This document shows positions 1 to 9,191 of a DNA stretch of 64,000 nt, one piece after another (within the stretch, counting starts at the first letter, position 1; every line of letters starts with the position of its first letter). Under the pieces are notes generated by a model that did no database searches, was not told the origin of the DNA, and saw only the letters and a list, made by a program, of their open reading frames with translations. A program made the translations under genes and the position numbers. This DNA is from Streptomyces sp. NBC_00775 (lineage in GTDB: Bacteria; Actinomycetota; Actinomycetes; Streptomycetales; Streptomycetaceae), in contig NZ_CP108938.1 in assembly GCF_036347135.1 (NCBI RefSeq), positions 7,130,001 through 7,194,000 on the forward strand. The letters run 5' to 3'.

Positions 1-635
1 TCGAAGGCACGACGGCCTCGGTCCCGCCCCAGGGCGGCCGCAAGCACCCGCACCAGGAGTTCATCCAGATCGACACGACGAACGTCCTGTTCATCGTGGG
101 CGGCGCCTTCTCGGGCCTGGAGAAGCTCATCGAGTCCCGCGCCGGCGCGAAGGGTATCGGCTTCGGTGCGACGATCCGCTCGAAGCGGGAGCTGCAGTCC
201 AAGGACCAGTTCGAGGACGTCATGCCCGAGGACCTGGTCAAGTTCGGCATGATCCCCGAGTTCATCGGCCGCCTCCCCGTCATCACCTCGGTCCACAACC
301 TGGACCGCGAGGCCCTGCTCCAGATCCTGATCGAGCCGCGCAACGCCCTGGTGAAGCAGTACCAGCGCCTCTTCGAACTCGACGGCGTGGAACTCGACTT
401 CGAGCGCGAGGCGTTGGAGGCCATCGCCGACCAGGCCATCCTCCGCCAGACCGGAGCGCGAGGCCTGCGCGCCATCATGGAGGAAGTCCTCATGTCCGTG
501 ATGTACGAGGTCCCGTCCCGCAAGGACGTCGCCCGCGTCGTCATCACGGCGGACGTCGTTCACTCGAACGTGAACCCGACGCTGATTCCGCGGGACGCTC
601 GCCGCGGGGGGCCGGGGGAGCAGAAGACGGCGTAG
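1..635 (+). CDS. clpX: ATP-dependent Clp protease ATP-binding subunit ClpX (3' part)
   Basis: This is the C-terminal part of ClpX, the AAA+ unfoldase that recognises substrates and feeds them to ClpP. The gene is cut by the left edge; the frame is open from base 3. Visible landmarks are the IGF tripeptide ([10 protein letters not shown]) that docks on ClpP, the EFIGRLP box with the conserved arginine, and the sensor-2 segment TGARGLR. The tail after about LIPRDARR is short and charged, as in actinobacterial ClpX. The frame has no start in the window because the AAA+ N-half lies upstream; an in-frame GTG at 96 is internal. A strong hairpin follows the stop, so clpX appears to end its transcription unit here. 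Identification rests on family motifs and on the clpX-valS-folC order typical of Streptomyces. Confidence 0.96.
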   Translation, partial: EGTTASVPPQGGRKHPHQEFIQIDTTNVLFIVGGAFSGLEKLIESRAGAKGIGFGATIRSKRELQSKDQFEDVMPEDLVKFGMIPEFIGRLPVITSVHNLDREALLQILIEPRNALVKQYQRLFELDGVELDFEREALEAIADQAILRQTGARGLRAIMEEVLMSVMYEVPSRKDVARVVITADVVHSNVNPTLIPRDARRGGPGEQKTA

Positions 636-650
636 CCGGTACTTGTACGA

Positions 651-691
651 CGAAGGGGGCGCCCAGCGGACTTCGCTGGGCGCCCCCTTCG
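651..691 (+). terminator. Rho-independent-type terminator after clpX
   Basis: An 18-bp inverted repeat (651-668 with 674-691, cgaagggggcgcccagcg and its complement) with a 5-nt loop lies 15 nt after the clpX stop. There is no long T-tract, which is usual for Streptomyces terminators. Confidence 0.8.
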
Positions 692-813
692 TCGATCCAC
701 GCCCGGATCAAGCCACCTTGAGGTCTCCCACTTGTGCGATGCCTGCTCATGGTGATCTTCTCGAACGCCGCGGGGCCGACCACCTCGCGGCAAGTGAAAC
801 GGGAGGGACAGAC

Positions 814-1098
814 ATGAAGATGAGGCGCGCGCTGGCGGCCATGTCCGTGGTTGCCACGGCAGCTGTGACGCCGGTGGTTACGGCCACGGCAGCACACGCG
901 GCACGCAGCACATGCGTGAACTACCTCGGAAACCTGGGGCTTTACCAGATCGGTCCCAAGGTGAAGGAGGCCTGTGGTCACCCGGCGCACGACGGACCCC
1001 TCGGGGATGGCAAGGTGCCCGACCCTGCCTGCTACAACGGCCTCACGGACATAGGCGTGCGCGGGATACACGCCTACAGGGCCTGCGTCCGCGCCTGA
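814..1098 (+). CDS. small secreted protein with four cysteines
   Basis: A 94-residue protein of unknown function. It begins with a classical Sec signal peptide: basic MKMRR, a hydrophobic Ala/Val run to about residue 25, and an AHA-A cleavage site near residue 29. The mature part of about 65 residues has four cysteines (34, 54, 73, 91), suggesting two disulfides outside the cell, and is Gly/Pro rich. The ATG at 814 is chosen because it follows a gggaggga ribosome site and makes a proper signal peptide; the frame is open further upstream to 643 but that part overlaps the clpX terminator. It is a single-gene unit between two hairpins and converges on the next gene. I do not recognise the family. 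Confidence 0.72.
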   Translation: MKMRRALAAMSVVATAAVTPVVTATAAHAARSTCVNYLGNLGLYQIGPKVKEACGHPAHDGPLGDGKVPDPACYNGLTDIGVRGIHAYRACVRA

Positions 1099-1114
1099 CG
1101 TCGGACCGGTCATG

Positions 1115-1151
1115 GCGAGGGCGCCCGACGGGACTCGTCGGGCGCCCTTTT
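1115..1151. terminator. bidirectional terminator between convergent genes
   Basis: A 12-bp perfect stem (1119-1130 with 1136-1147, gggcgcccgacg and complement) is followed by a short T run. It sits between the small secreted protein and the convergent minus-strand gene and could serve both. Confidence 0.75.
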
Positions 1152-1172
1152 GCGCGAAGTGCCGTGCGCTGG

Positions 1173-2111
1173 TCAGATCTTGACGCGGACGTCGTTGCGG
1201 AGCTTGGCGGTCAGCTCGGCCGCCTCGTCGATCGAGGTGGTCTTGCCGGCGGCCAGGCTGACGAAGTCGTACGACAACACGTAGGCCAGGGTGCTGTGGT
1301 CGCCCCAGATGCAGACGGGCATCGTGAAGGTCTTGCCGCTCTCCTTGGTCTCGATGTTCTGGCACTTCATGACGCCGTTGGAGAAGCCGGCAGGGCTGAC
1401 CTTCTGCGGGCTGCCGACGAGCTTGCCGTCGGAGGACGAAGAGTCCTTCGTGGAGTCCTTCTTCATCTGCGCGAACATGGCGTCGACGACCTTCTCCGGG
1501 TCGTCGATGGTGCCGTACACGCCCGCGAACCCGAGGCTCTTGGCGGTGGCACCCGACCCGGAGGTGTAACCCGCGCTGACGTCCTTGGGGTTCTGGACGC
1601 CCCACGACTTCGCGTCCTCGATGTCCTTCTTCGTCATGGTGCCGGAGGACGAGGAGTCGTCCGCCTTCTTGTACTCGCCACCCAGGACTGCCGCCGGCGT
1701 CGTCAGCTTGTGCGCTCCGTCGTCGCCGACCGAGCCGCCACCGCCGCCCCCACCGATCACGAAGTACGCCCCGACGGCGATCGCGGCCACAACCGCCACC
1801 GCGCCGATGATCAGCCCCGTCTTCTTCTTGCCGCCGCCCGGAGCCGGCGGCTGCGGGACGCCGTAGGGCTGCTGGCCGTACGGCGGCTGCTGGCCGTAGG
1901 GGGGCTGGCCGTACGGGGGGGTCTGGGGCGGGACGCCCTGGGGAGCCTGCTGGGGGTAGCCGTAGCCGGGCTGCGCGGGGGGAGCCTGCTGCGGGTAGCC
2001 GTAGCCGGGCTGGGGGGCCTGCGGCGGCTGCTGGCCGTACGGGCCCGGCTGACCGTACGGTCCGGGCTGCTGGGGCTGCCCGCCGTACGGGCCCGGCTGG
2101 TTGTAGCTCAT
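1173..2111 (-). CDS. Pro/Gly/Gln-rich membrane-anchored protein, unknown function
   Basis: A 312-residue protein. The first ~115 residues are a low-complexity cytoplasmic arm of PYGQ, PGYGYPQQ and PPYGQQ repeats. A KKK flank and one membrane segment (GLIIGAVAVVAAIAVGAYFV) follow, then a glycine hinge (GGGGGG) and an extracellular domain of about 150 residues ending NDVRVKI. This build, a PGQ-rich cytoplasmic arm with a single helix and an exported domain, is common among actinobacterial septal and wall-associated proteins, but I cannot name the domain. The ATG at 2111 follows a GGAGGGG site 8 nt away. It is divergent from valS, sharing a 136-bp intergenic region, and converges on the terminator at 1115. 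The LCP-like protein at 55430 carries a similar YDPYG/TGQQ arm. Confidence 0.8.
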   Translation of the reverse strand: MSYNQPGPYGGQPQQPGPYGQPGPYGQQPPQAPQPGYGYPQQAPPAQPGYGYPQQAPQGVPPQTPPYGQPPYGQQPPYGQQPYGVPQPPAPGGGKKKTGLIIGAVAVVAAIAVGAYFVIGGGGGGGSVGDDGAHKLTTPAAVLGGEYKKADDSSSSGTMTKKDIEDAKSWGVQNPKDVSAGYTSGSGATAKSLGFAGVYGTIDDPEKVVDAMFAQMKKDSTKDSSSSDGKLVGSPQKVSPAGFSNGVMKCQNIETKESGKTFTMPVCIWGDHSTLAYVLSYDFVSLAAGKTTSIDEAAELTAKLRNDVRVKI

Positions 2112-2247
2112 TACTGGGTTCCCCTCCAGAAACTTATGTGTTCCTGACATCCTGGCGCACAGGTCACGCGGCCAAGCCCCCGGGGGCCGCACCGTTACGA
2201 ATTAATCGCGTTTCGGGACACGCGTGTGACGCCTCTAAACTGACCCC

Positions 2248-4872
2248 GTGACCGACAACGCTCAGCAGCAGCCGCCAGCATCCACTCCCGAACTGCCGAC
2301 CCAGTACGCGCCGGCCGAGGTAGAGGGGAAGCTGTACGAGCGCTGGGTGGACAAGGGGTACTTCGCCGCCGACGCGAAGAGCGAGAAGCCGCCGTACACC
2401 ATCGTCATTCCGCCGCCGAACGTCACCGGAAGCCTGCACCTCGGGCACGCCTTCCAGCACACGCTGATGGACGCGCTGACGCGCCGTAAGCGCATGCAGG
2501 GGTACGAGGCGCTCTGGCTCCCCGGCATGGACCACGCCGGTATCGCCACGCAGAACAAGGTCGAGCAGCAGCTTGCCGAGGAGGGCAAGTCGCGGCACGA
2601 CCTCGGGCGCGAGGAGTTCGTCGAGCGGGTGTGGCAGTGGAAGGAGGAGTACGGCGGGAAGATCCTCGGGCAGATGCGCCGGCTCGGGGACGGTGTGGAC
2701 TGGGACCGTGAGCGGTTCACCATGGACGAGGGGCTGTCCAAGGCCGTCCAGACCATCTTCAAGAAGCTGTACGACGACGAGCTGATCTACCGCGCCGAGC
2801 GGATCATCAACTGGTGTCCGCGATGCCTCACCGCCATCTCGGACATCGAGGTCGAGTACCAGGAGGACGACGGCGAGCTCGTCTCCATCAAGTACGGGGA
2901 GGGCGACGAGACCCTCGTCGTGGCCACCACCCGTGCCGAGACCATGCTCGGTGACACCGCCGTCGCCGTTCACCCGGACGACGAGCGCTACAAGCACCTC
3001 ATCGGCAAGCGGATCAAGCTGCCGCTGACCGACCGCTCCATCCCCGTCGTCGCCGACACCCACGTCGACCCCGAGTTCGGCACCGGTGCCGTCAAGGTCA
3101 CCCCCGCCCACGACCCGAACGACTTCGCGATCGGCCAGCGCCACGGCCTGGAGTCGATCACGGTCATGGACGAGCGTGCCGTCATCACGGTGCACGGCCC
3201 CTTCGAGGGACTCGACCGCTTCGAGGCCCGTTCCGCCATCGTCGGCGCACTGCGCTCGCAGGGCCGGATCGTCGCCGAGAAGCGCCCGTACGTCCACTCC
3301 GTGGGCCACTGCTCGCGCTGCAAGACGACCGTCGAGCCGCGCCTGTCGATGCAGTGGTGGGTCAAGGTCGCCCCGCTGGCACAGGCCGCCGGTGACGCGG
3401 TCCGCGACGGCCGGGTCGCCATCCACCCCGCCGACATGTCGAAGCGCTACTTCGACTGGGTCGACAACATGCACGACTGGTGCATCTCGCGCCAGCTGTG
3501 GTGGGGCCACCGCATCCCGGTCTGGTACGGGCCGGAGGGGCAGATCGTGTGCGTCGGTCCCGACGAGGAGCCGCCGAGCGGCGAGGGCTGGACGCAGGAC
3601 ACCGACGTCCTCGACACCTGGTTCTCCTCGGGCCTGTGGCCGTTCTCCACGCTGGGCTGGCCGGAGAACACCCCCGATCTGCAGAAGTTCTATTCGACCG
3701 ACGTCCTGCTCACCGGCCACGACATCATCTTCTTCTGGGTCGCCCGGATGATGATGTTCGGCCTGTACGCGATGGACGGCGAGGTCCCCTTCAAGACCAT
3801 CGCCCTCACCGGCCTGGTCCGCGACGAGCGCGGCAAGAAGATGTCGAAGTCCTTCGGCAACGTCGTCGACCCGCTCGACTGGATGGACAAGTACGGCTCC
3901 GACGCCGTCCGCTTCACCCTCGCCCGCGGCGCCAACCCCGGCACCGACGTGCCGATCGGCGAGGACTGGGTCCAGGCGTCCCGGAACTTCGCCAACAAGA
4001 TCTGGAACGCCACCCGCTTCGCCCTGATGAGCGACGCGACGGTCGAGGGTCCGCTGCCCGAGCCGGAGAAGCTGTCGGCGACCGACCGCTGGATCCTGTC
4101 CCGGCTCAACAAGACCATCGCCGAAGTCGACGCGTTCTACGAGGACTTCCAGTTCGCGAAGCTCTCCGACGCGCTCTACCACTTCGCGTGGGACGAGGTC
4201 TTCGACTGGTACCTCGAACTGTCCAAGACGACGTTCATGGCGGGCGGCGAGCCGGCGAAGGTCTCCGGCCGGGTCCTGGGCGAGGTCCTCGACGTCACCC
4301 TGCGCCTCCTCCACCCGATCGTCCCGTTCGTCACGGAGACCCTCTGGACCACCCTCACCGGTGGCGAGTCGGTCGTCGTCGCGGACTGGCCGAAGGACAG
4401 TGGCTTCCGCGACGCCGCCGCCGAGCGCGAGATCGAGACGCTCCAGCAGGTCATCACGGAGGTTCGCCGCTTCCGTGCCGACCAGGGCCTTCAGCCCGGC
4501 CAGCGCGTCCCGGCCCGGCTGACCCTCGACGGGACCGCACTGGCCCCGCACGAGGCGGCCATCCGCCAGCTGTTGCGCCTCCAGCCTGAGGGCGACAGCT
4601 TCTCGGCCACGGCGACCCTGCCGGTCGGGGGCGCCTCGGTGGCGCTCGACCTCTCCGGCACGATCGACGTCGCCGCGGAGCGCAAGCGCCTCGCCAAGGA
4701 TCTCGCCGCCGCCGAGAAGGAGAAGGCCCAGGCGAACGCCAAGCTCGGCAACGAGGCGTTTCTCGCGAAGGCCCCGGACAACGTGGTGGAGAAGATCCGC
4801 ACGCGGCTCGCCAAGGCGGACGAGGACATCGCCCGCATCCAGGAACAGCTGAAGCGCCTGCCGGAGGCGTAG
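2248..4872 (+). CDS. valS: valine--tRNA ligase
   Basis: Cytoplasmic class Ia aminoacyl-tRNA synthetase that charges tRNA-Val, 874 residues, normal for the bacterial enzyme. The signature HIGH motif is present as HLGH (residues 64-67, after PPNVTGSL) and KMSKS is intact at 531-535. In between lies the CP1 editing domain, with [18 protein letters not shown] typical of the Val/Ile/Leu editing pocket. The C-terminal ~65 residues are a Lys/Glu/Ala coiled coil ([20 protein letters not shown]), the tRNA-binding arm seen in ValS. The GTG at 2248 gives MTDNAQQQP and the aligned N-terminus expected for Streptomyces. It is the first gene of a rightward run with folC. I saw no T-box structure upstream. 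Confidence 0.98.
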   Translation: MTDNAQQQPPASTPELPTQYAPAEVEGKLYERWVDKGYFAADAKSEKPPYTIVIPPPNVTGSLHLGHAFQHTLMDALTRRKRMQGYEALWLPGMDHAGIATQNKVEQQLAEEGKSRHDLGREEFVERVWQWKEEYGGKILGQMRRLGDGVDWDRERFTMDEGLSKAVQTIFKKLYDDELIYRAERIINWCPRCLTAISDIEVEYQEDDGELVSIKYGEGDETLVVATTRAETMLGDTAVAVHPDDERYKHLIGKRIKLPLTDRSIPVVADTHVDPEFGTGAVKVTPAHDPNDFAIGQRHGLESITVMDERAVITVHGPFEGLDRFEARSAIVGALRSQGRIVAEKRPYVHSVGHCSRCKTTVEPRLSMQWWVKVAPLAQAAGDAVRDGRVAIHPADMSKRYFDWVDNMHDWCISRQLWWGHRIPVWYGPEGQIVCVGPDEEPPSGEGWTQDTDVLDTWFSSGLWPFSTLGWPENTPDLQKFYSTDVLLTGHDIIFFWVARMMMFGLYAMDGEVPFKTIALTGLVRDERGKKMSKSFGNVVDPLDWMDKYGSDAVRFTLARGANPGTDVPIGEDWVQASRNFANKIWNATRFALMSDATVEGPLPEPEKLSATDRWILSRLNKTIAEVDAFYEDFQFAKLSDALYHFAWDEVFDWYLELSKTTFMAGGEPAKVSGRVLGEVLDVTLRLLHPIVPFVTETLWTTLTGGESVVVADWPKDSGFRDAAAEREIETLQQVITEVRRFRADQGLQPGQRVPARLTLDGTALAPHEAAIRQLLRLQPEGDSFSATATLPVGGASVALDLSGTIDVAAERKRLAKDLAAAEKEKAQANAKLGNEAFLAKAPDNVVEKIRTRLAKADEDIARIQEQLKRLPEA

Positions 4873-4900
4873 CCGCCATCGACGGTTCCGGGGGCCTCTC

Positions 4901-5145
4901 TTCGCCCCCGCCGCCCCTACCCGTCCCATCCTCCAGGGGCTCCGCCCCTTCGACCCCGTTCGGTTGAGTGTCGGGTGCGGGTGGGCGGGGGCTGGGCTAA
5001 AAGATTGCGCAGTTCCCCGCGCCCCTTCAGGGGCGCGGGGAACTGCGCGACAAGCCCCCACCGACCCGCAGCCGACGAACCCACCCCGGGGTCTGGGGCG
5101 GAGCCCCAGGAACGGGATGGGACGGGTAGGGGCGGCGGGGGCGAA
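4901..5145. repeat. intergenic element with 30-bp perfect terminal inverted repeats (copy A)
   Basis: The 318-bp gap between valS and folC is filled by a structured element. Its ends are a perfect 30-bp inverted repeat: 4901-4930 (begins ttcgcccccgccgcc) and 5116-5145. In the middle is a perfect 20-bp hairpin arm pair (5007-5026, gcgcagttccccgcgcccct, with 5029-5048) separated by only 2 nt. A shorter palindrome, ctggggcggagccccag, lies just inside the right end. The same 30-bp end sequence recurs exactly at 37025/37274 and once at 14827. There is no reading frame of note; the element may act as the valS terminator or be a non-autonomous mobile element. Confidence 0.85.
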
Positions 5146-5190
5146 AACCCCACGCGGTCGGAGAGGGTGGCGGCTCCGTAGACTGGGGGA

Positions 5191-6732
5191 GTGAGCGACC
5201 TCCCCTCGAACCACGGCAGTGAGTCAGACGAGCCGGCCCCCAGCGACCCACTCGGTCTCTTTGACGAGATCGTCGCGGAAGAGACCGACCGCGACCCCGA
5301 CCTCGCGGTGATCGCAGCCGGCAGCCGCACCCTGCGCACCCAGGGCGACCCGGACCGGCAACAGGCGGACGTCCCCGCCCGCCCCACCGACCCTGAGGTC
5401 GACAAGGCACTGCGCGAGGTCGAGGCGGAGCTCGCGAGCCGCTGGGGCGAGACCAAGCTGGAGCCGTCCGTCAGCCGGATCGCCGCGCTGGTGGACGTCC
5501 TCGGGGAGCCGCAGCGCGCGTACCCCTCGATCCACATCACGGGCACGAACGGCAAGACCTCCACCGCCCGCATGATCGAGGCCCTGCTCGGCGCCTTCGA
5601 CCTGCGCACGGGCCGGTACACCAGCCCCCACGTGCAGTCGATCACCGAGCGGATCAGCCTCGACGGGGCGCCGATCTCCGCCGAGCGGTTCATCGAGACG
5701 TACAACGACATCAAGCCGTACGTGGAGATGGTCGACGGCCAGCAGGAGTACCGGCTGTCCTTCTTCGAGGTGCTCACGGGCATGGCGTACGCCGCCTTCG
5801 CCGACGCGCCCGTCGACGTCGCCGTCGTCGAGGTCGGCATGGGCGGCAGCTGGGACGCCACCAACGTCATCGACGCGGACGTCGCCGTCGTCACGCCCAT
5901 CGATCTCGACCACACCGACCGGCTCGGCGAGACCCCGGGCGAGATCGCGCAGGAGAAGGCCGGCATCGTCAAGCAGGACGCCACCGTTATCCTGGCGCAG
6001 CAGCCGGTCGACGCGGCCCAGGTGCTGCTGAAGAAGGCCGTCGAGGTGGACGCGACCGTGGCCCGGGAGGGCCTGGAGTTCGGCGTCGTCGCCCGGCAGG
6101 TCGCCGTCGGCGGGCAGTTGCTCACCCTGCGCGGGCTCGGCGGCGAGTACGAGGAAGTCTTCCTTCCGCTGCACGGCGCCTACCAGGCGCACAACGCCGC
6201 CGTGGCGCTGGCCGCGGTCGAGGCGTTCTTCGGCATCGGCTCCGCGCACACCCAGGGCCTCGACATCGACAACGTGCGGAAGGCCTTCGCCTCCGTCACC
6301 ACGCCGGGCCGCCTGGAGGTCGTACGCCGCTCGCCGACCGTCGTCCTGGACGCCGCGCACAACCCGGCGGGCGCCCGCGCCACTGCCGAGGCCGTGAGCG
6401 AGGTCTTCGACTTCAGCCGGCTGATCGGGGTCGTCGGCGCGAGCGGCGACAAGAACGTACGAGGGCTGCTCGAAGCCTTCGAGCCGATCTTCGCCGAGGT
6501 CGTCGTCACGCAGAACTCCAGTCATCGCGCGATGGACACGGACGAGCTGGCCGGGATCGCCGTCGAGATCTTCGGCGAGGACCGGGTGCAGGTCGAGCCC
6601 CGGCTCGACGACGCGCTGGAGGCGGCGATCACCCTCGCCGAGGAAGAGGGCGAGTATGCGGGCGGTGGCGTCCTCGTCACCGGTTCCGTCATCACCGTCG
6701 GCGAGGCCCGACTGCTGCTGGGGAGGGGCTGA
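5191..6732 (+). CDS. folC: bifunctional folylpolyglutamate synthase / dihydrofolate synthase
   Basis: A 513-residue Mur-ligase-family enzyme that joins glutamate to dihydropteroate and extends the polyglutamate tail of folates. The ATP-binding loop is ITGTNGKTSTAR (GTNGKT at about 118-123). Further landmarks are YTSPHVQSITERI, VEVGMGGSWDATNV, PIDLDHTDRLG and the C-terminal LDAAHNPAGA box. The first ~70 residues are an acidic, poorly conserved extension common in actinobacteria. The GTG at 5191 follows a gggga site. The stop lies 5 nt before the next gene, so folC and the DUF4233 gene are co-transcribed. Archetypal FolC is about 420-450 residues, so the excess is the N-terminal arm. Confidence 0.96.
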   Translation: MSDLPSNHGSESDEPAPSDPLGLFDEIVAEETDRDPDLAVIAAGSRTLRTQGDPDRQQADVPARPTDPEVDKALREVEAELASRWGETKLEPSVSRIAALVDVLGEPQRAYPSIHITGTNGKTSTARMIEALLGAFDLRTGRYTSPHVQSITERISLDGAPISAERFIETYNDIKPYVEMVDGQQEYRLSFFEVLTGMAYAAFADAPVDVAVVEVGMGGSWDATNVIDADVAVVTPIDLDHTDRLGETPGEIAQEKAGIVKQDATVILAQQPVDAAQVLLKKAVEVDATVAREGLEFGVVARQVAVGGQLLTLRGLGGEYEEVFLPLHGAYQAHNAAVALAAVEAFFGIGSAHTQGLDIDNVRKAFASVTTPGRLEVVRRSPTVVLDAAHNPAGARATAEAVSEVFDFSRLIGVVGASGDKNVRGLLEAFEPIFAEVVVTQNSSHRAMDTDELAGIAVEIFGEDRVQVEPRLDDALEAAITLAEEEGEYAGGGVLVTGSVITVGEARLLLGRG

Positions 6733-6737
6733 CCACT

Positions 6738-7115
6738 GTGCGTACGCTCTGTGCTTCGACTCTGATCGGCGAGTTCTTCGTCATCGGCTTCGCCGGGCTC
6801 GTCGCCATGAAGGATCCCGATCTCTCGACGTCCACGGTGTGGACCGTCTGCGGGATCTTCATGGCCGTGAGCGTCCTGCTCTGCGGCATGATCACCCGGC
6901 CCGGCGGTGTCCAGCTCGGCTGGGCGCTGCAGATCGCGCTGATCGCCAGCGGCTTCGTCGTACCGTCCATGTTCTTCCTGGGCGCGATCTTCGCCGCCCT
7001 GTGGTGGGCGTCGGTCCACTACGGGCGGAAGATCGACGAGGCGAAGGCGAGATTCGCCGCGCAGGCGCAGGCGCAGGCGCAGGCACCGGCCGAAGCGGGC
7101 GGCAACCCGGCCTAG
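6738..7115 (+). CDS. DUF4233 family membrane protein
   Basis: A 125-residue integral membrane protein with four predicted helices (TLIGEFFVIGFAGLVAM, VWTVCGIFMAVSVLLCGMI, LGWALQIALIASGFVV, MFFLGAIFAALWWASV) and a short cytoplasmic tail ending in a (AQ)n run. The hydrophobic pattern, length and position immediately after folC match the DUF4233 family of actinobacteria, whose role is unknown. The GTG at 6738 starts 5 nt after the folC stop, indicating translational coupling. The ndk gene follows after 166 nt. Confidence 0.88.
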   Translation: MRTLCASTLIGEFFVIGFAGLVAMKDPDLSTSTVWTVCGIFMAVSVLLCGMITRPGGVQLGWALQIALIASGFVVPSMFFLGAIFAALWWASVHYGRKIDEAKARFAAQAQAQAQAPAEAGGNPA

Positions 7116-7281
7116 GCCCTATGGGCCCGGTCCTTCCCGCCGTCCCCGCCGTCTCCGTTGGCCCCATTGGCCCCGTAGGCCCGAGGCGCGTGCCCGTACC
7201 ACCTGACTCTGTGTAACAACCACCCAGACACGCCCTGTAGCCTCGGTGATCCGCACACTTGTGACCTGAAGGAGCCACCCC

Positions 7282-7695
7282 GTGAGCCAGCGCACCCTCG
7301 TCCTTCTCAAGCCCGACGCCGTCCGTCGCGGCCTGACCGGCGAGATCATCAGCCGTATCGAGCGCAAGGCCGGTTGGCAGATCACCGCGCTGGAGCTGCG
7401 GACGCTGGACCAGGACACGCTGGAGCAGCACTACGGCGAGCACAAGGGCAAGCCGTTCTACGAGCCGCTGGTCGAGTTCATGGCCTCCGGCCCGGTCGTG
7501 GCGCTCATCGTCGAGGGCGAGCGCGTCATCGAGGGCGTACGGGCGCTGGCCGGGCCCACCGACCCGATCGCCGCCGCCCCCGGCTCGATCCGCGGCGACT
7601 TCGGTGTGATCGTCCGCGAGAACCTGATCCACGCCTCGGACTCCGAGGAGTCCGCCGAGCGCGAGGTGAAGATCTTCTTCCCCGGCCGCGGCTGA
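7282..7695 (+). CDS. ndk: nucleoside diphosphate kinase
   Basis: A 137-residue cytoplasmic enzyme that transfers the gamma phosphate of ATP to NDPs. The start RTLVLLKPDAVRRGL and the catalytic-histidine motif NLIHASDSEESA (His117) are intact, and the length is standard. The GTG at 7282 follows a gaaggagcc ribosome site. A hairpin at 7760-7787 ends the unit. It sits between the folate gene pair and the mre cluster, as in other streptomycetes. Confidence 0.98.
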   Translation: MSQRTLVLLKPDAVRRGLTGEIISRIERKAGWQITALELRTLDQDTLEQHYGEHKGKPFYEPLVEFMASGPVVALIVEGERVIEGVRALAGPTDPIAAAPGSIRGDFGVIVRENLIHASDSEESAEREVKIFFPGRG

Positions 7696-7759
7696 GCTCC
7701 GGAGATCAATTTTCCAAGAATTTTCTGAGGGACCGTCACGTCACTCGGATGCCTGACCT

Positions 7760-7787
7760 GGGACGGCCGTAAGTTTTCGGCCGTCCC
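7760..7787 (+). terminator. terminator after ndk
   Basis: A perfect 10-bp stem (7760-7769 gggacggccg with 7778-7787) and an 8-nt loop (taagtttt). No T-tract follows. Confidence 0.65.
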
Positions 7788-7995
7788 GTGGCATATGCGT
7801 GCCGATCGGGGGAACGCGTGCCTCTGATGGACCGTCTCCAGAAGCGGCGCGGCTCATCATCTGCTGACAATGGCGAAGACCCTCGCGCAGTGTTCGTGCA
7901 GGCGCGTCTACGATGGAAGCCTTCACGTCACTGCACCCACCTCGCCGTCCTAAAAAGCCGTCAAAGCTCCACTTGGGAAGGCCAGACGAATCCTG
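7788..7995 (+). promoter_or_regulatory. upstream region of mreB
   Basis: This gap between the ndk terminator and mreB must carry the promoter(s) for mreB. A possible -10 hexamer, TACGAT, lies at 7909-7914, but I could not find a convincing -35 at the right spacing. An open frame of about 79 codons starting near 7788 runs into mreB out of frame and is not considered a gene. No other structure is evident. Confidence 0.35.
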
Positions 7996-9027
7996 ATGGG
8001 GAACTCAATGTCGTTCATCGGCCGTGACATGGCTGTCGACCTCGGGACCGCCAACACGCTGGTGTACGTCAGGGGTCGCGGGATCGTACTCAACGAGCCG
8101 TCCGTCGTCGCGATCAACACCAACACCGGTGGGATCCTCGCGGTCGGCGCGGAAGCGAAGAAGATGATCGGGCGCACGCCCGGCAACATCGTTGCCGTAC
8201 GTCCGCTGCGGGACGGCGTGATCGCCGACTTCGAGATCACCGAGCGTATGCTCCGCTACTTCATTCTGAAGATCCACAAGCGGCGCTACCTCGCCCGCCC
8301 CCGTGTCGTCGTCTGTGTGCCCTCGGGCATCACGGGTGTCGAGCGCCGTGCCGTCATCGAGGCGTCGTCCCAGGCCGGCGCCCGCCAGGTGCACATCATT
8401 GAGGAGCCCATGGCCGCGGCCATCGGATCCGGCCTGCCGGTCCACGAGGCCACGGGCAACATGGTGGTGGACATCGGTGGCGGCACCACGGAGGTCGCGG
8501 TCATCTCGCTCGGTGGCATCGTCACCGCCCAGTCCATCCGCGTCGCGGGCGACGAGCTGGACAACGCGATCATCCAGCACATCAAGAAGGAGTACTCGCT
8601 TCTTCTGGGTGAGCGGACGGCCGAGCAGATCAAGATCACGATCGGTTCCGCGTACGACCTCGACAATGACGAACACACCGAAATCCGCGGCCGGGACCTG
8701 GTCTCCGGCCTGCCCAAGACCGTCGTCATCTCCGCGGCCGAAGTGCGCAAGGCCATCGAAGAGCCGGTCAACGCGATCATCGACGCCGTGAAGACGACCC
8801 TCGACAAGTGTCCGCCGGAGCTCTCCGGTGACGTGATGGACCGCGGAATCGTTCTGACCGGCGGCGGAGCCCTGCTGCGCGGTCTCGACGAGCGGCTGCG
8901 CCGCGAGACCGGAATGCCGATCCACATCGCCGAGGACCCGCTGGACAGCGTGGCGCTCGGCTCCGGCAAGTGCGTCGAGGAGTTCGAGGCGCTCCAGCAG
9001 GTTCTGGACGCCCAGCCGCGCAGATGA
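7996..9027 (+). CDS. mreB: rod shape / spore wall actin-like protein MreB
   Basis: A 343-residue bacterial actin that forms membrane-bound filaments and guides wall synthesis; in Streptomyces MreB acts mainly in spore wall thickening. Actin-fold motifs are visible: phosphate-1 [13 protein letters not shown], phosphate-2 [18 protein letters not shown], and the adenosine motif [15 protein letters not shown]. The internal [12 protein letters not shown] suggests an alternative start 4 codons downstream; the upstream ATG (MGNSMSF) is the usual Streptomyces start. A hairpin at 9043-9076 separates it from mreC, so mreB may be made in excess of the rest of the cluster. Confidence 0.97.
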   Translation: MGNSMSFIGRDMAVDLGTANTLVYVRGRGIVLNEPSVVAINTNTGGILAVGAEAKKMIGRTPGNIVAVRPLRDGVIADFEITERMLRYFILKIHKRRYLARPRVVVCVPSGITGVERRAVIEASSQAGARQVHIIEEPMAAAIGSGLPVHEATGNMVVDIGGGTTEVAVISLGGIVTAQSIRVAGDELDNAIIQHIKKEYSLLLGERTAEQIKITIGSAYDLDNDEHTEIRGRDLVSGLPKTVVISAAEVRKAIEEPVNAIIDAVKTTLDKCPPELSGDVMDRGIVLTGGGALLRGLDERLRRETGMPIHIAEDPLDSVALGSGKCVEEFEALQQVLDAQPRR

Positions 9028-9042
9028 CGTAACACTTCGATT

Positions 9043-9076
9043 CCGCCGTACGAGATGATCCCTTCTCGTGCGGCGG
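9043..9076 (+). terminator. hairpin between mreB and mreC (terminator or attenuator)
   Basis: A 13-bp stem with one G-U pair (9043-9055 ccgccgtacgaga with 9064-9076) and an 8-nt loop, 16 nt after the mreB stop. It could partly terminate transcription and so set the ratio of MreB to MreCD/PBP2/RodA. Confidence 0.6.
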
Positions 9077-9191
9077 ATCGTTGATATCGAGGCATAAGCT
9101 CCCCCATAACACCCGTGGGTTTTCGCGCACTCCGGGGCGTACCTGGGTGAGCCATACATGAATTCCGATAAGGAAGGCACGGCCGCCGCAC

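Noticed and set aside
2112..2247. Possible T-box riboswitch upstream of valS
   Set aside because: The 136-bp gap is too short for a T-box and I found no T-box core sequence.
2164..5214. Open frame of about 1000 codons on the minus strand across valS
   Set aside because: Antisense shadow of valS: Arg/Leu/Val-biased composition, no domain, and it runs through the intergenic element. Long antisense frames are normal at this GC content.
7788..8027. 79-codon open frame before mreB
   Set aside because: Overlaps the mreB start in another frame, has no ribosome site and lacks coding bias.
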